A stretch of DNA of 64,000 nt from Verrucomicrobiaceae bacterium E54 (GTDB taxonomy: Bacteria; Verrucomicrobiota; Verrucomicrobiia; Verrucomicrobiales; Akkermansiaceae): the NCBI GenBank assembly GCA_022548915.1, contig JAKZES010000001.1, forward strand, positions 215,769-279,768, in the 5' to 3' direction. Below the pieces are notes generated by a model. That model was given only the letters and a program-made list of their open reading frames with translations. It ran no database searches and had not been told where the DNA came from. Shown one piece after another: positions 15,401 to 21,651 of this stretch. Within the stretch, counting starts at the first letter, position 1. Every line of letters begins with the position of its first letter. The position numbers were made by a program, and so were the translations under genes.

Positions 15401-16374
15401 CAGTACAGGCCACCGTAGCCGTGGTGCCAGCTCTGGTAGCCCTTGTAGCCCCGGTAGCCGGGTTCGAACATGGTTCCCGCGGGCTCGGTCGGCGGCTTCC
15501 ACGGGCTGTGGGGTCCCCGCACCCAGTCGTGCACGATCTTGCGGTGCTCGGGCCTGCCGGACGAGATCAGGGCGATCGCCTCGATGATACCACCGCGGCC
15601 GCTTCGCTTGACCTGGGGGTCGACGATGAACTTCTGTTCCAGGACCTTGTAGGCATCGTCGAGAATCTTTGCGGTTTTGGGGCAGTCGTAGGGAGCGGTG
15701 TCACTGTAAGCGGGAAAGGTGCGGAGCTTCAGTTCGACCTCGAGGGTTTCGGCTTCGACCGGGAACTTGTCGAAACCCATCTGACGGACCTCCTGCGTCC
15801 GTTCCTCCTCCGGTTTCCAGTCGTAGAGCGTGTTGTCATCGCGGGCTTCGCTGATGAGTTCATCGATATCGACGGCGGCAAGGTCCTGCTTGCCGGTCCG
15901 GGCGGCGTAGTTCTTGTCGCGCCACACCTGGAAGACCATCCGGCCCTCGTTCTCTTCGAGTTCGGCTTCGATGATGGCATTGCCGATGAGGATGCCGATG
16001 TGTCCTCCCGCCTCGAACTTCTTGCCGTTCAAGCCCAGGATCACGTCTCCGGGTAGGAGCTTTCCCTCGGCGGGTGAACCCGGAAGGGTGCCCTTGACGA
16101 AGACCTGGTCCCCCTGGAAGCGGAAGTCGATCATCTGGCTGACGATGCCCGTCGGGCCGAGGGTCCAAACCGGGGGTTCCTTGCCCTTGCCGTCCGTGGG
16201 GAGCGGCTCGTACTGGGTCAGGTCGGGCAGGTGGGTCGGTCGCTCCGGGGTGTCATCAGGAAGTTCGCCCTCGTTGGCCAGTTGTTCCATCTGCTCGGGG
16301 GTGAGCGTGCGTTCCTCGGAGAACGCTGGTGAAACCATCAGGAGGAATAGGAACAGAAGTCGTTTCATGATCAA
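12403..16374 (-). CDS. secreted PDZ - DUF6288 toroid - HEAT-repeat protein
   Basis: The 1,323-residue product has a signal peptide (MKRLLFLFLLMVSPAFS), a PDZ domain at ~75-165 (GTLPGSPAEGKLLPGDVILGLNG), and a DUF6288-type region at ~230-560 rich in Gly, His and Trp (SWHHGYGGLYCAIYY, GQSGHGSWGHTFAYP, GMNPGYGALNAAGNR, RRGGHGHDYHGNWSS) that resembles the alpha/alpha toroid of terpene-cyclase-like proteins. The rest, to ~1300, is a long series of HEAT-like helical pairs (ARFRDGAVRTVGACG, PVRAAAAHTFARLAG). The combination suggests a periplasmic peptide- or glycan-handling scaffold; no catalytic set can be named. It is the last gene of the 13-gene operon and overlaps the preceding gene by four bases (ATGA), indicating translational coupling. 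Its 3' end is repeated at 10551-10625. Confidence 0.8.
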   Translation of the reverse strand: MIMKRLLFLFLLMVSPAFSEERTLTPEQMEQLANEGELPDDTPERPTHLPDLTQYEPLPTDGKGKEPPVWTLGPTGIVSQMIDFRFQGDQVFVKGTLPGSPAEGKLLPGDVILGLNGKKFEAGGHIGILIGNAIIEAELEENEGRMVFQVWRDKNYAARTGKQDLAAVDIDELISEARDDNTLYDWKPEEERTQEVRQMGFDKFPVEAETLEVELKLRTFPAYSDTAPYDCPKTAKILDDAYKVLEQKFIVDPQVKRSGRGGIIEAIALISSGRPEHRKIVHDWVRGPHSPWKPPTEPAGTMFEPGYRGYKGYQSWHHGYGGLYCAIYYDATGDDFVLPALRKYAIDTAMGQSGHGSWGHTFAYPSFNGGELHGMNPGYGALNAAGNRCFFLITLAQKLGIEHPEIDLAVKRAHRFFGSYVDQGAIPYGDHGAAATDDSNGKNTGVAFSMKLLGDDYGAKYFAMMSSHCAFTRRGGHGHDYHGNWSSWAASLCGPEVRTLNERNLRWRRTLSRMFDGSFVYHGGYGALRDPTATQVLHQAAVYKQTLITGKDPNEKLYPNEREMKQLLSSARAQFNDPLLIEMDGTPWRERSTEEVLDLLDIFKPKARGQVAQELAKRYQAGEKEILPRVVGLLEHDEARFRDGAVRTVGACGTDVVLEHLSKLTALLKDPADFVRVSAVKVISRATDAKETQLAMIQATLDEPKAIAPNSVRNSTQAALFKNSTVLANKPFEAGFEEEEVRSALEHLIMLDPVHGSFMPSRLEPWTKETVVKVAGPLTNAAEVEQLADQMFANRSAPARALLTKFNYREGMESSADRLRRQAAIRRDIRPFVGFKRPLMEPDPVKAEPAVFKDYLDEMAIVLTDNPNTELVKKVDKKTVITPLDELYKLVSAASDPPRLPSIFTDVRVMFEEKLNAADGTGAKIKLCRDELADPAKRSYFRKMAAIDFLTEMLGADALPDLLPYLNHDYWRLREHAQKAAAELVTAGAGGALGELFASAEPRAAAGILAVFALSGSDEGLEIARSALKHDSIPVRAAAAHTFARLAGTEAIPTLFAQLAEAREQEEIIGCEDALLSFRDDPTSATRIRDDVLKVLPKADPAIRPNLYFILGRLGDEISIDSLEKAAETDSLSELREIVHALSYSLSRKADQVMLRIAKTDKESAKIVGAQSARRLVLGPKGFWDLTDAERMDFAEPMLKLNMDGSLIKLLGRVYDARALRALMYCLENGVSNAADALVTNAEGLDKGSLSSADNKIAVKALQDVMEYMEVAHLRGGPAAHMRKEDKYYEWKALQARAGKAMLKLHQPEEAPIPTIDPLLIDP

Positions 16375-17525
16375 TGGGATTGGTTTGCCACAAGGAAGAT
16401 CGAGAATCCGGTGCGGGCGGCGAGTTGAGTGAGCTCTTCACCGGGAGTTTTGCCCGGGAGATCCCAGACGAGGTGAGCGACCTGACGGACCCTGGCGCGG
16501 GTCTTGCGCCGCTGCTGCATCAGCTCGGTGAACCGCCGTATCAGTGCTTCGATCCGGTCCGGGGATTCGACCACGAAGGAACAGCGACCGAACCACAGGG
16601 ATTCGAACACGAAGTCATCATCGATGGTGTCGTCCCCGAGCGGCAGAAGATCGAAGCGCCGGTGTTTGGCGGCGAGCGGTTGAAGTTGTTCGAGAGCTTT
16701 CGCCGCCTTCAACGGTTCGTCGGCGAGGTAGAGGAACGAGTCCCCGCGCCGGGCCAGCCAGGCCAGCTCCGCGACCACCGGACGGCGGGGTGGATCGGAA
16801 CGTTCGACCACCGCCGGCATGGGGGTGATGGAACCTGGAAGAGCCGAGGGCAGGGGAAGCGGGAAGCTGGCCTCGGCGTAGCGGTTGGCCCGGCGCAGAT
16901 AGTCGTAGCCGAGCAGCAGGAGGCCGAGGATCGGCAGGGCGAGGGACACGCGACCGTTCCAGCGATCGATCCTGCGCGCGGCGACGACCTCTTCCTCGCC
17001 CATCAGTATCGGTTCGGGGCCCTTCTCGGCTTCAAGTGCCTCGACGTCCGCGCCGCCCTCGGCTTCTTCGGTGTCGATCAGCGCATCGAGGCTGGTGTCT
17101 TCCTCGCCCTCGCTCGAGCGGGTTCTTTTGTTCTTCTTCCACGCCGGCTCCTCGAGGCTGTCGTAGTATTCAAGGTCGCTTTCCTCGAGGCCCGCCTTGT
17201 CCATGAATTCCTCGCCATCGTCCTCGGCGAAGCGGATCTGGGCGACTTCGTCGCCCCGCAGGTCGAGTGCCGCCTGACGCCGCTCTTCCTGCTTCGCCTT
17301 CATCATGGCGAGTTGGATCGAGGGGTCGATCTCGATCCGGTCGACGTGGGTGGCCGAGTGGATCTTGGCACAGGCGAGGGCGGCGAGTGCCAGGACGAAT
17401 CCAAGCCGGACGAGGAAGCGCTTCTTCATCCCCCAGTAAACGAGCCACGTCGCGACCGCCGCCAACGCGAGTGCGAAGCCGAGGTAGCCGATGGTGCCGA
17501 TGGTGCCGATGGAGTCGGGGTTCAC
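16371..17525 (-). CDS. membrane protein of unknown function in the ExbBD operon
   Basis: The 384-residue product starts with two closely spaced membrane helices (YLGFALALAAVATWLVYWG and LVRLGFVLALAALACAKI), followed by a ~140-residue very acidic region (EEAWKKNKRTRSSEGEEDTSLD and similar), another hydrophobic helix (VSLALPILGLLLLGYDYL) and a ~150-residue C-terminal domain with mixed alpha/beta character ending FSIFLVANQSH. I do not recognise a family. The acidic stretch lies between the helices, so one face of the membrane receives a highly charged loop. It is 24 bp after the DUF4159 gene and overlaps the DUF6288 gene by four bases, so the three products are likely made together. Confidence 0.7.
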   Translation of the reverse strand: MNPDSIGTIGTIGYLGFALALAAVATWLVYWGMKKRFLVRLGFVLALAALACAKIHSATHVDRIEIDPSIQLAMMKAKQEERRQAALDLRGDEVAQIRFAEDDGEEFMDKAGLEESDLEYYDSLEEPAWKKNKRTRSSEGEEDTSLDALIDTEEAEGGADVEALEAEKGPEPILMGEEEVVAARRIDRWNGRVSLALPILGLLLLGYDYLRRANRYAEASFPLPLPSALPGSITPMPAVVERSDPPRRPVVAELAWLARRGDSFLYLADEPLKAAKALEQLQPLAAKHRRFDLLPLGDDTIDDDFVFESLWFGRCSFVVESPDRIEALIRRFTELMQQRRKTRARVRQVAHLVWDLPGKTPGEELTQLAARTGFSIFLVANQSH

Positions 17526-17549
17526 GATGGAAGGGAGAAAAACCGGGGG

Positions 17550-19160
17550 TTACTTGCGGGCTTTCGAAATGGCGTCGTCCCACTGGTTGAAGGAATAGTA
17601 GACGAGGTTCACTCCGAGATTCATCGCGGCGTCGCGCATCTCCGGCGTGACGTCGGTGTAGCCGGGCGATTTCCAGGCGTCGTTCATGTCGCCGGGGTGG
17701 TAAAAGACGACCCAGCGTCCCTCGTGCTTGATGCCGAGCGGCCGGCGCCCGCCGTGGTGCCAGAAGGCCGGGGCACCATCCGGGAAGGCATAGGGGAGTT
17801 GATAGATCATGTCGTCGTCGGCGATGTCGATCAGCGGCTTGTCCGGAAACACCTGACGCATGAAGTGGGTGAAGGACTGGTGGAACCTCGCGCTGCCGGC
17901 ATCGGCGATCAGCATGCCTCCCTTGAGGCAGTAATCCCGTAGGATCTTCGCGTCCTTGGTGCTCACGCGCCCCATGCTGTCGTTCCCGGTCAGATAGACG
18001 AACGGCGGGAAGCCATCGTCCGGATACTTCCGCAGCAGGGCGATCGAGTGGCTCTCTCCCTTGCTGGCGATCTTTCTGAAACCCGTGGCCTGGGCGAAGG
18101 CCTTGAGGAAGTTGATGTCGGCGGCGGTCTCGTTCATGCCGTCGTCCCAGCCCGCTCCGTCGTGCTCGAGCCGGATGAAGCGGATCTTGTAGTCATCCAT
18201 GCCCTCCGGCCATCCGCCTTCGTCGCCGCCGCCCTTGCCGATGTTGCCCGCCATGGCGTTCGGGTTGGCCTCGTAGGTCACCTCGGTCTTTTCCTCCATG
18301 ATCTGGTCGACCTCGGTCTCGTCGAGGTCGGGTTGATCAAAGAGGATGGCGGAATTCGGCCGCAGGGTGAGCGTCTTCTTCTTTTTCTTCTTCGGTTTCA
18401 CCACCTTGACCATGGCGACCACCGGGTTGCCGCTGCCTTTGGGCACCTTGTAGGCCTCGACGCAGCCCCCGAGGCTGAGAATCCAGGGGATGATCACAAG
18501 GATCATCAGGTGGGTGAGGATACTCCCGTAGAGGCTCTTCCGGTGGCGGGGGTCGCGACCGTGGGTGCGCAGGCTCTCGAGCATCCGGTCGCCCCGCAGC
18601 GGCCGGCCGGTGACCGAGGTGAAGGCGGCGTAAACCGAGCGGCTGCGCAACATGAGCTGCAGCCACCAGGCGTAGGCCGCGACCGCGAAGGCCGGCCAGC
18701 AGATGCCCCACCACATCTTGAAGGCGGTGACGCTGTCCTGCTTGGAGCCGTTGATCTCCAGCCCCTCGCGGCCCATGGCGAAGGCTCCCTGCCAGACGAG
18801 CCAGACCAGGGCCGCCATGACCACCACCACTGCCAGCACGGTGAAGCGCAGGATCAGGTAGGTCGGTTTCGAGCGGATGAAACCGAGCAGGCCGGCGATG
18901 GCGCAAAGTCCGCCGACGACGCCGATGGCGTGAAAGCAGGTCTTGAGGGAGGAGGTGACGTGCAGCTTCTGCCACAGGATCGCCAACTCACCCTTGTTGG
19001 AGAGCCAGGCGTCAAGGACCGGTGGCCCCCACAGGCCCACCGCCCCTCCGAAGAGCGAAAGGGCCAGCACCGCAAGCGCCACCACCACCGCCTTTGAAGG
19101 AGACGGGGCGGTCGGGATCTGATCGATCCTCTCGGCGGGAAGCTGGACGTTCGGCGGCAT
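17550..19160 (-). CDS. polytopic membrane protein with C-terminal DUF4159 domain
   Basis: The 536-residue product has five predicted membrane helices in its first ~240 residues (for example VVVALAVLALSLFGGAVGLW, IGVVGGLCAIAGLLGFI, LAVVVVMAALVWLVW, ILTHLMILVIIPWILSLGG), then a lysine run (KPKKKKKKTL) and a ~230-residue DUF4159 domain: KIRFIRLEHDGAGWDDG, FVYLTGNDSMGRVSTKDAKI, YCLKGGMLIADAGSARFHQSF, WVVFYHPGDMNDAWK. DUF4159 has a glutamine-amidotransferase-like fold without a known activity and is common in planctomycete, verrucomicrobial and myxobacterial envelope operons, often beside MoxR/BatA-type or ExbD genes. Here it follows the TonB-like gene by 14 bp. Confidence 0.85.
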   Translation of the reverse strand: MPPNVQLPAERIDQIPTAPSPSKAVVVALAVLALSLFGGAVGLWGPPVLDAWLSNKGELAILWQKLHVTSSLKTCFHAIGVVGGLCAIAGLLGFIRSKPTYLILRFTVLAVVVVMAALVWLVWQGAFAMGREGLEINGSKQDSVTAFKMWWGICWPAFAVAAYAWWLQLMLRSRSVYAAFTSVTGRPLRGDRMLESLRTHGRDPRHRKSLYGSILTHLMILVIIPWILSLGGCVEAYKVPKGSGNPVVAMVKVVKPKKKKKKTLTLRPNSAILFDQPDLDETEVDQIMEEKTEVTYEANPNAMAGNIGKGGGDEGGWPEGMDDYKIRFIRLEHDGAGWDDGMNETAADINFLKAFAQATGFRKIASKGESHSIALLRKYPDDGFPPFVYLTGNDSMGRVSTKDAKILRDYCLKGGMLIADAGSARFHQSFTHFMRQVFPDKPLIDIADDDMIYQLPYAFPDGAPAFWHHGGRRPLGIKHEGRWVVFYHPGDMNDAWKSPGYTDVTPEMRDAAMNLGVNLVYYSFNQWDDAISKARK

Positions 19161-19174
19161 CGGGGCGGCTCAGT

Positions 19175-19633
19175 TCAGCGGAACAGATCGACTTCCTCTT
19201 CTTCCGGGATGGGGGGCACTTCGGGGCCCTCCTCGACCTTCTTGAGTTCCTCCTCGATGGCGGACTTGGGCTCGTCGGGATCATCCGCGGGCTCGGCGGC
19301 GGGTTCCGTGGCGGGGCTCTCGTTCGGTTCGGCGGGCGGTGCCTTGGGAATCCCCCCGGCAATGGAACTGCTGAGTTCCTGAGGCTCGATGCCGTGTTCG
19401 TCGGCGATCTTGCGAAGGGTGATGTTGGCTTCCCTGACCGCGGCCTTGACCCGCTCTTCCTCACTCAAGTCGCTGGTGCCCATCCCGAAGGCCTTTCCGA
19501 AAAGAAAGGGCACGCTGGAGCCGAGCAGGATGACGGCATGGACCACGATCGTGAAGAGCAGGATCTTCTTCAGGCTGCGGCCCTCGAAGGTGTCCAGCAA
19601 CTCGTCGGGGCTGGTTTCGTTGTTCGGATTCAT
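19175..19633 (-). CDS. TonB-like single-span linker protein
   Basis: The 152-residue product has a short cytoplasmic end, one membrane helix (ILLFTIVVHAVILLGSSVPF, residues ~24-45) and a ~105-residue outer part rich in Pro, Glu and Ala (PKAPPAEPNESPATEPAAEP, EVPPIPEEEEVDLF). Topology and composition are those of TonB, including a His within the helix (VVHAVIL) at a place comparable to the essential His of TonB, but there is no C-terminal TonB fold. It sits directly after two exbD genes, so it may transmit the force of the ExbB/ExbD motor to one of the large periplasmic proteins. The role is inferred from topology and context. Confidence 0.7.
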   Translation of the reverse strand: MNPNNETSPDELLDTFEGRSLKKILLFTIVVHAVILLGSSVPFLFGKAFGMGTSDLSEEERVKAAVREANITLRKIADEHGIEPQELSSSIAGGIPKAPPAEPNESPATEPAAEPADDPDEPKSAIEEELKKVEEGPEVPPIPEEEEVDLFR

Positions 19634-19641
19634 GGTGGTGA

Positions 19642-20064
19642 CTATTCGTTGTTTTCGCCGACGGCTTCGATGATGCCGCCGCCCGCGGCGATGGCCTTGA
19701 TCACGGGTTCAAATTGCTCCTTGGTCAGCTGGGCATCGCACTTGAACTGAACGTGGCGCTGGTCGTCGGAGACGGTCTTGGTCAGCAGCGCACGGACGCC
19801 CATCTCGACCTCCTTGACGCTGTCGACCTGGTAGCCGTCGAAGAAGATCTCGCCGTTCTCATCCACGGCGATGCGTGCGGCCACGGGGATCTCGATCTTC
19901 TCGACGAACTCGGAGAAGGGCAGGGTGAGCCGGGCCTTGCTGTTGTCCTTGCTGACCTCGCTGCAGACCATGAAGAAGATGATCAGCAGGAACGCGATGT
20001 CGCCCATGCTCGCGATGGGCACGGGCACGCTGCGGCGTTTGCGACGTTGGAGGTGCTTCTTCAT
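19642..20064 (-). CDS. exbD: ExbD/TolR family protein (second copy)
   Basis: The 140-residue product has a basic N-terminus (KKHLQRRKRRSVPVP), the single membrane helix with the critical aspartate (SMGDIAFLLIIFFMVCSEV) and a periplasmic domain ending IKAIAAGGGIIEAVGENNE. ExbD subunits carry ions through the ExbB pentamer and couple proton flow to rotation or force. The ATG at 20064 was chosen: it lies one base after the upstream stop and puts the family's basic leader first. The first ExbD copy lies immediately upstream, so the motor could be heteromeric. Confidence 0.9.
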   Translation of the reverse strand: MKKHLQRRKRRSVPVPIASMGDIAFLLIIFFMVCSEVSKDNSKARLTLPFSEFVEKIEIPVAARIAVDENGEIFFDGYQVDSVKEVEMGVRALLTKTVSDDQRHVQFKCDAQLTKEQFEPVIKAIAAGGGIIEAVGENNE

Positions 20065-20065
20065 C

Positions 20066-20479
20066 CTATTCGTCCTCCTCGACGATGGCGACGACCCCAT
20101 GATGCTCGCTGATCGAGGCCAGGGCCTGGAAATAGTTTTCGTAGGGGGTGCCGCTCGCGGATTCGAGCATGATGACCCGCTTGGATGGATCCTTCTCGGC
20201 GAGTTCGAGCGCCGCGAGGCGTTCGTTGAGTTGCTCGATGGTCACCTTGCGGTCATTGAGGAAAACCTCGGCTCCGCGGAGGTTGACGATGGGGGTCTTG
20301 TCCGACTGCGGCTGGCTGGTCTTCTCGCCGGTGGGAAGGTCGGCGGTGATGGTCTTGACCTTCACCAGGGTGGTGGCGACCAGGAAATAGATGATCAGCA
20401 GGAACGCGATATCCGAGAACGAGCCGGTCGGGATTTCGCCCGAGCGGTGTTTCTTCTCACGTGTGCTGCGCCGTCTCAT
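20066..20479 (-). CDS. exbD: ExbD/TolR family protein (first copy)
   Basis: The 137-residue product opens RRRSTREKKHRSGEIPTGS, then the membrane helix with the conserved Asp (FSDIAFLLIIYFLVATTLV), and a periplasmic domain with the familiar LPTGE-like turn (ITADLPTGEKTSQP), INLRG-type strand (IVNLRGAEVFLNDRKV) and a final helix-strand (YFQALASISEHHGVVAIVEE). The ATG at 20479 was chosen because longer frames run into the spacer repeat upstream. It is separated from exbB by a 153-bp repeat hairpin, unlike the other genes of the operon, which nearly all touch. Confidence 0.9.
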   Translation of the reverse strand: MRRRSTREKKHRSGEIPTGSFSDIAFLLIIYFLVATTLVKVKTITADLPTGEKTSQPQSDKTPIVNLRGAEVFLNDRKVTIEQLNERLAALELAEKDPSKRVIMLESASGTPYENYFQALASISEHHGVVAIVEEDE

Positions 20480-20490
20480 CGCAAGCTCAG

Positions 20491-20643
20491 GAAATGACGA
20501 AATACCCAAATACCCAAACACCCGAGGAAGCCCGAATGACAAAATCCGAAGTGCGAAGGAACGGCTCGCTGGAGGAGCCCCGCTTCGTCATTCGCCCGTT
20601 CATCATTCCTTGGGTATTCGGGTGTTTCGTCATTCGAAATTTT
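20491..20643. repeat. imperfect inverted repeat between exbB and exbD
   Basis: GAAATGACGAAATACCCAAA at 20491 and following bases to ~20526 pair with CCTTGGGTATTCGGGTGTTT...CGTCATTC at ~20608-20637, with inner arms CCGAATGAC (20532-20540) and GTCATTC (20587-20593). It would fold into a long interrupted hairpin. Motifs of this sort (AATGACGAA, AATACCCAA) recur in intergenic DNA of the phylum. It touches the exbB stop codon and may set the exbB:exbD ratio by partial termination or mRNA processing. Confidence 0.65.
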
Positions 20644-21287
20644 CAGTGGTGCGTGAGGATGAACTCGACGAGTTCGCTGTTGGCTTCTTCGATCTCGAGT
20701 TCGATCTCGTCGCTCCAGCGGTTGAAGACGCTCTGCGGGATGACGGCGAGCAGGGCGATGATCAGGCCGGCGGCGGTGGTGACCATCGCCTCGGAGATGC
20801 CGTTGGCGACTTCGCCGCCACCACCCGCCATGCTGCCCGCCTCGGCGAGCCCGGAGAACGAAGCGATCATGCCCGTCACGGTGCCGGTCATCCCCAGCAG
20901 CGGGGCGGCGGTGCCGATGGTGGTCAGGACGTCGAGCCGCTTGTTGACCACGCTCATCGCCTGCGCGCTGTAGTCGTCCATGACCTGTCCGACCACCAGC
21001 CGCATGGTCTCGGAAGACTCGTTCTTGCCCTTCAGCTGGTCGTAGGACCGGAGGCCGGCGAGAATGACGGAGGCGAGCGGTCCCCGGGCGGCCTTGCATT
21101 CCTCCATGGCGGCGGAGAGGTCGTTCTTGCGCAGGTGGGCCAGCACCTTCGACCGGAGCGAGCGGGTGTCGATCTTGCGGTTCGCGCGGAAGGCCAGCCA
21201 GCGGTCATAGACCACGGCAAGGCTGATCAGACTGCAGATCATCAGGGGAACCATGATGATCTTTCCTTCAATGATGTGTTCTAGCAT
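20643..21287 (-). CDS. exbB: ExbB/TolQ/MotA family proton channel protein
   Basis: The 214-residue product has three membrane helices in the ExbB order: IIMVPLMICSLISLAVVYD near the N-terminus, then after a ~90-residue cytoplasmic loop LTTIGTAAPLLGMTGTVTGMI (the conserved PLLGMLGTVxG motif) and MVTTAAGLIIALLAVIPQSV. It forms the pentameric stator around ExbD. Its start overlaps the stop of the 116-residue gene by seven bases. No outer-membrane receptor or biopolymer-transport partner of known type is in the window, so the load driven by this motor is probably the large proteins encoded upstream. Confidence 0.92.
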   Translation of the reverse strand: MLEHIIEGKIIMVPLMICSLISLAVVYDRWLAFRANRKIDTRSLRSKVLAHLRKNDLSAAMEECKAARGPLASVILAGLRSYDQLKGKNESSETMRLVVGQVMDDYSAQAMSVVNKRLDVLTTIGTAAPLLGMTGTVTGMIASFSGLAEAGSMAGGGGEVANGISEAMVTTAAGLIIALLAVIPQSVFNRWSDEIELEIEEANSELVEFILTHH

Positions 21288-21631
21288 CGCTGTTTGGTTT
21301 CGTGAGTTGAGTGGATGAAGTCGAGGGCTTTCAGGGCATCGGCGACCGGCATTTCGAGACAGGGGAAACGGAGTCCGTCCCCCGGAGCAATCACCAAACC
21401 ACCGCGCGCGGCGTTGTAGTGGCTTTCCCGGCAGTCCTCGAGTGGCCGACGCTGGAGGTAGCGGCGGCGTCCGACGGACAGCAGGACGATCTCGTCATCC
21501 ATGATGCAGAGCCACAGCGGGCTGCGCCGCGTCCAGCGCCCGGTGTCGACCCGGGTCCGCGTGCGCAGGATGAAGCGCGGCGACGAGTTGCCGACGGTGT
21601 CACGCAGGAGTTGTTGTTCGAGTCGGTTCAA
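21281..21631 (-). CDS. small orphan protein before exbB
   Basis: The 116-residue product has no signal peptide or membrane helix. It is rich in Arg and in short beta strands (RFILRTRTRVDTGRW, PLWLCIMDDEIVLLSVGRR, GLVIAPGDGLRFPCLEMP) and ends with a helix (VADALKALDFIHS). Strand order plus a terminal helix would suit a PH-like or similar small beta-barrel fold, but I recognise no family. It is 20 bp downstream of the giant gene and overlaps exbB, so it is probably a cytoplasmic accessory of the motor. Function unknown. Confidence 0.6.
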   Translation of the reverse strand: MNRLEQQLLRDTVGNSSPRFILRTRTRVDTGRWTRRSPLWLCIMDDEIVLLSVGRRRYLQRRPLEDCRESHYNAARGGLVIAPGDGLRFPCLEMPVADALKALDFIHSTHETKQRC

Positions 21632-21651
21632 AATGGTCGGCGGGGCCGGGA

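Noticed and set aside
18370..18410. Lysine run in the DUF4159 protein as a programmed frameshift site.
   Set aside because: The codons are mixed AAG/AAA-type and the frame continues without a break into the DUF4159 domain.
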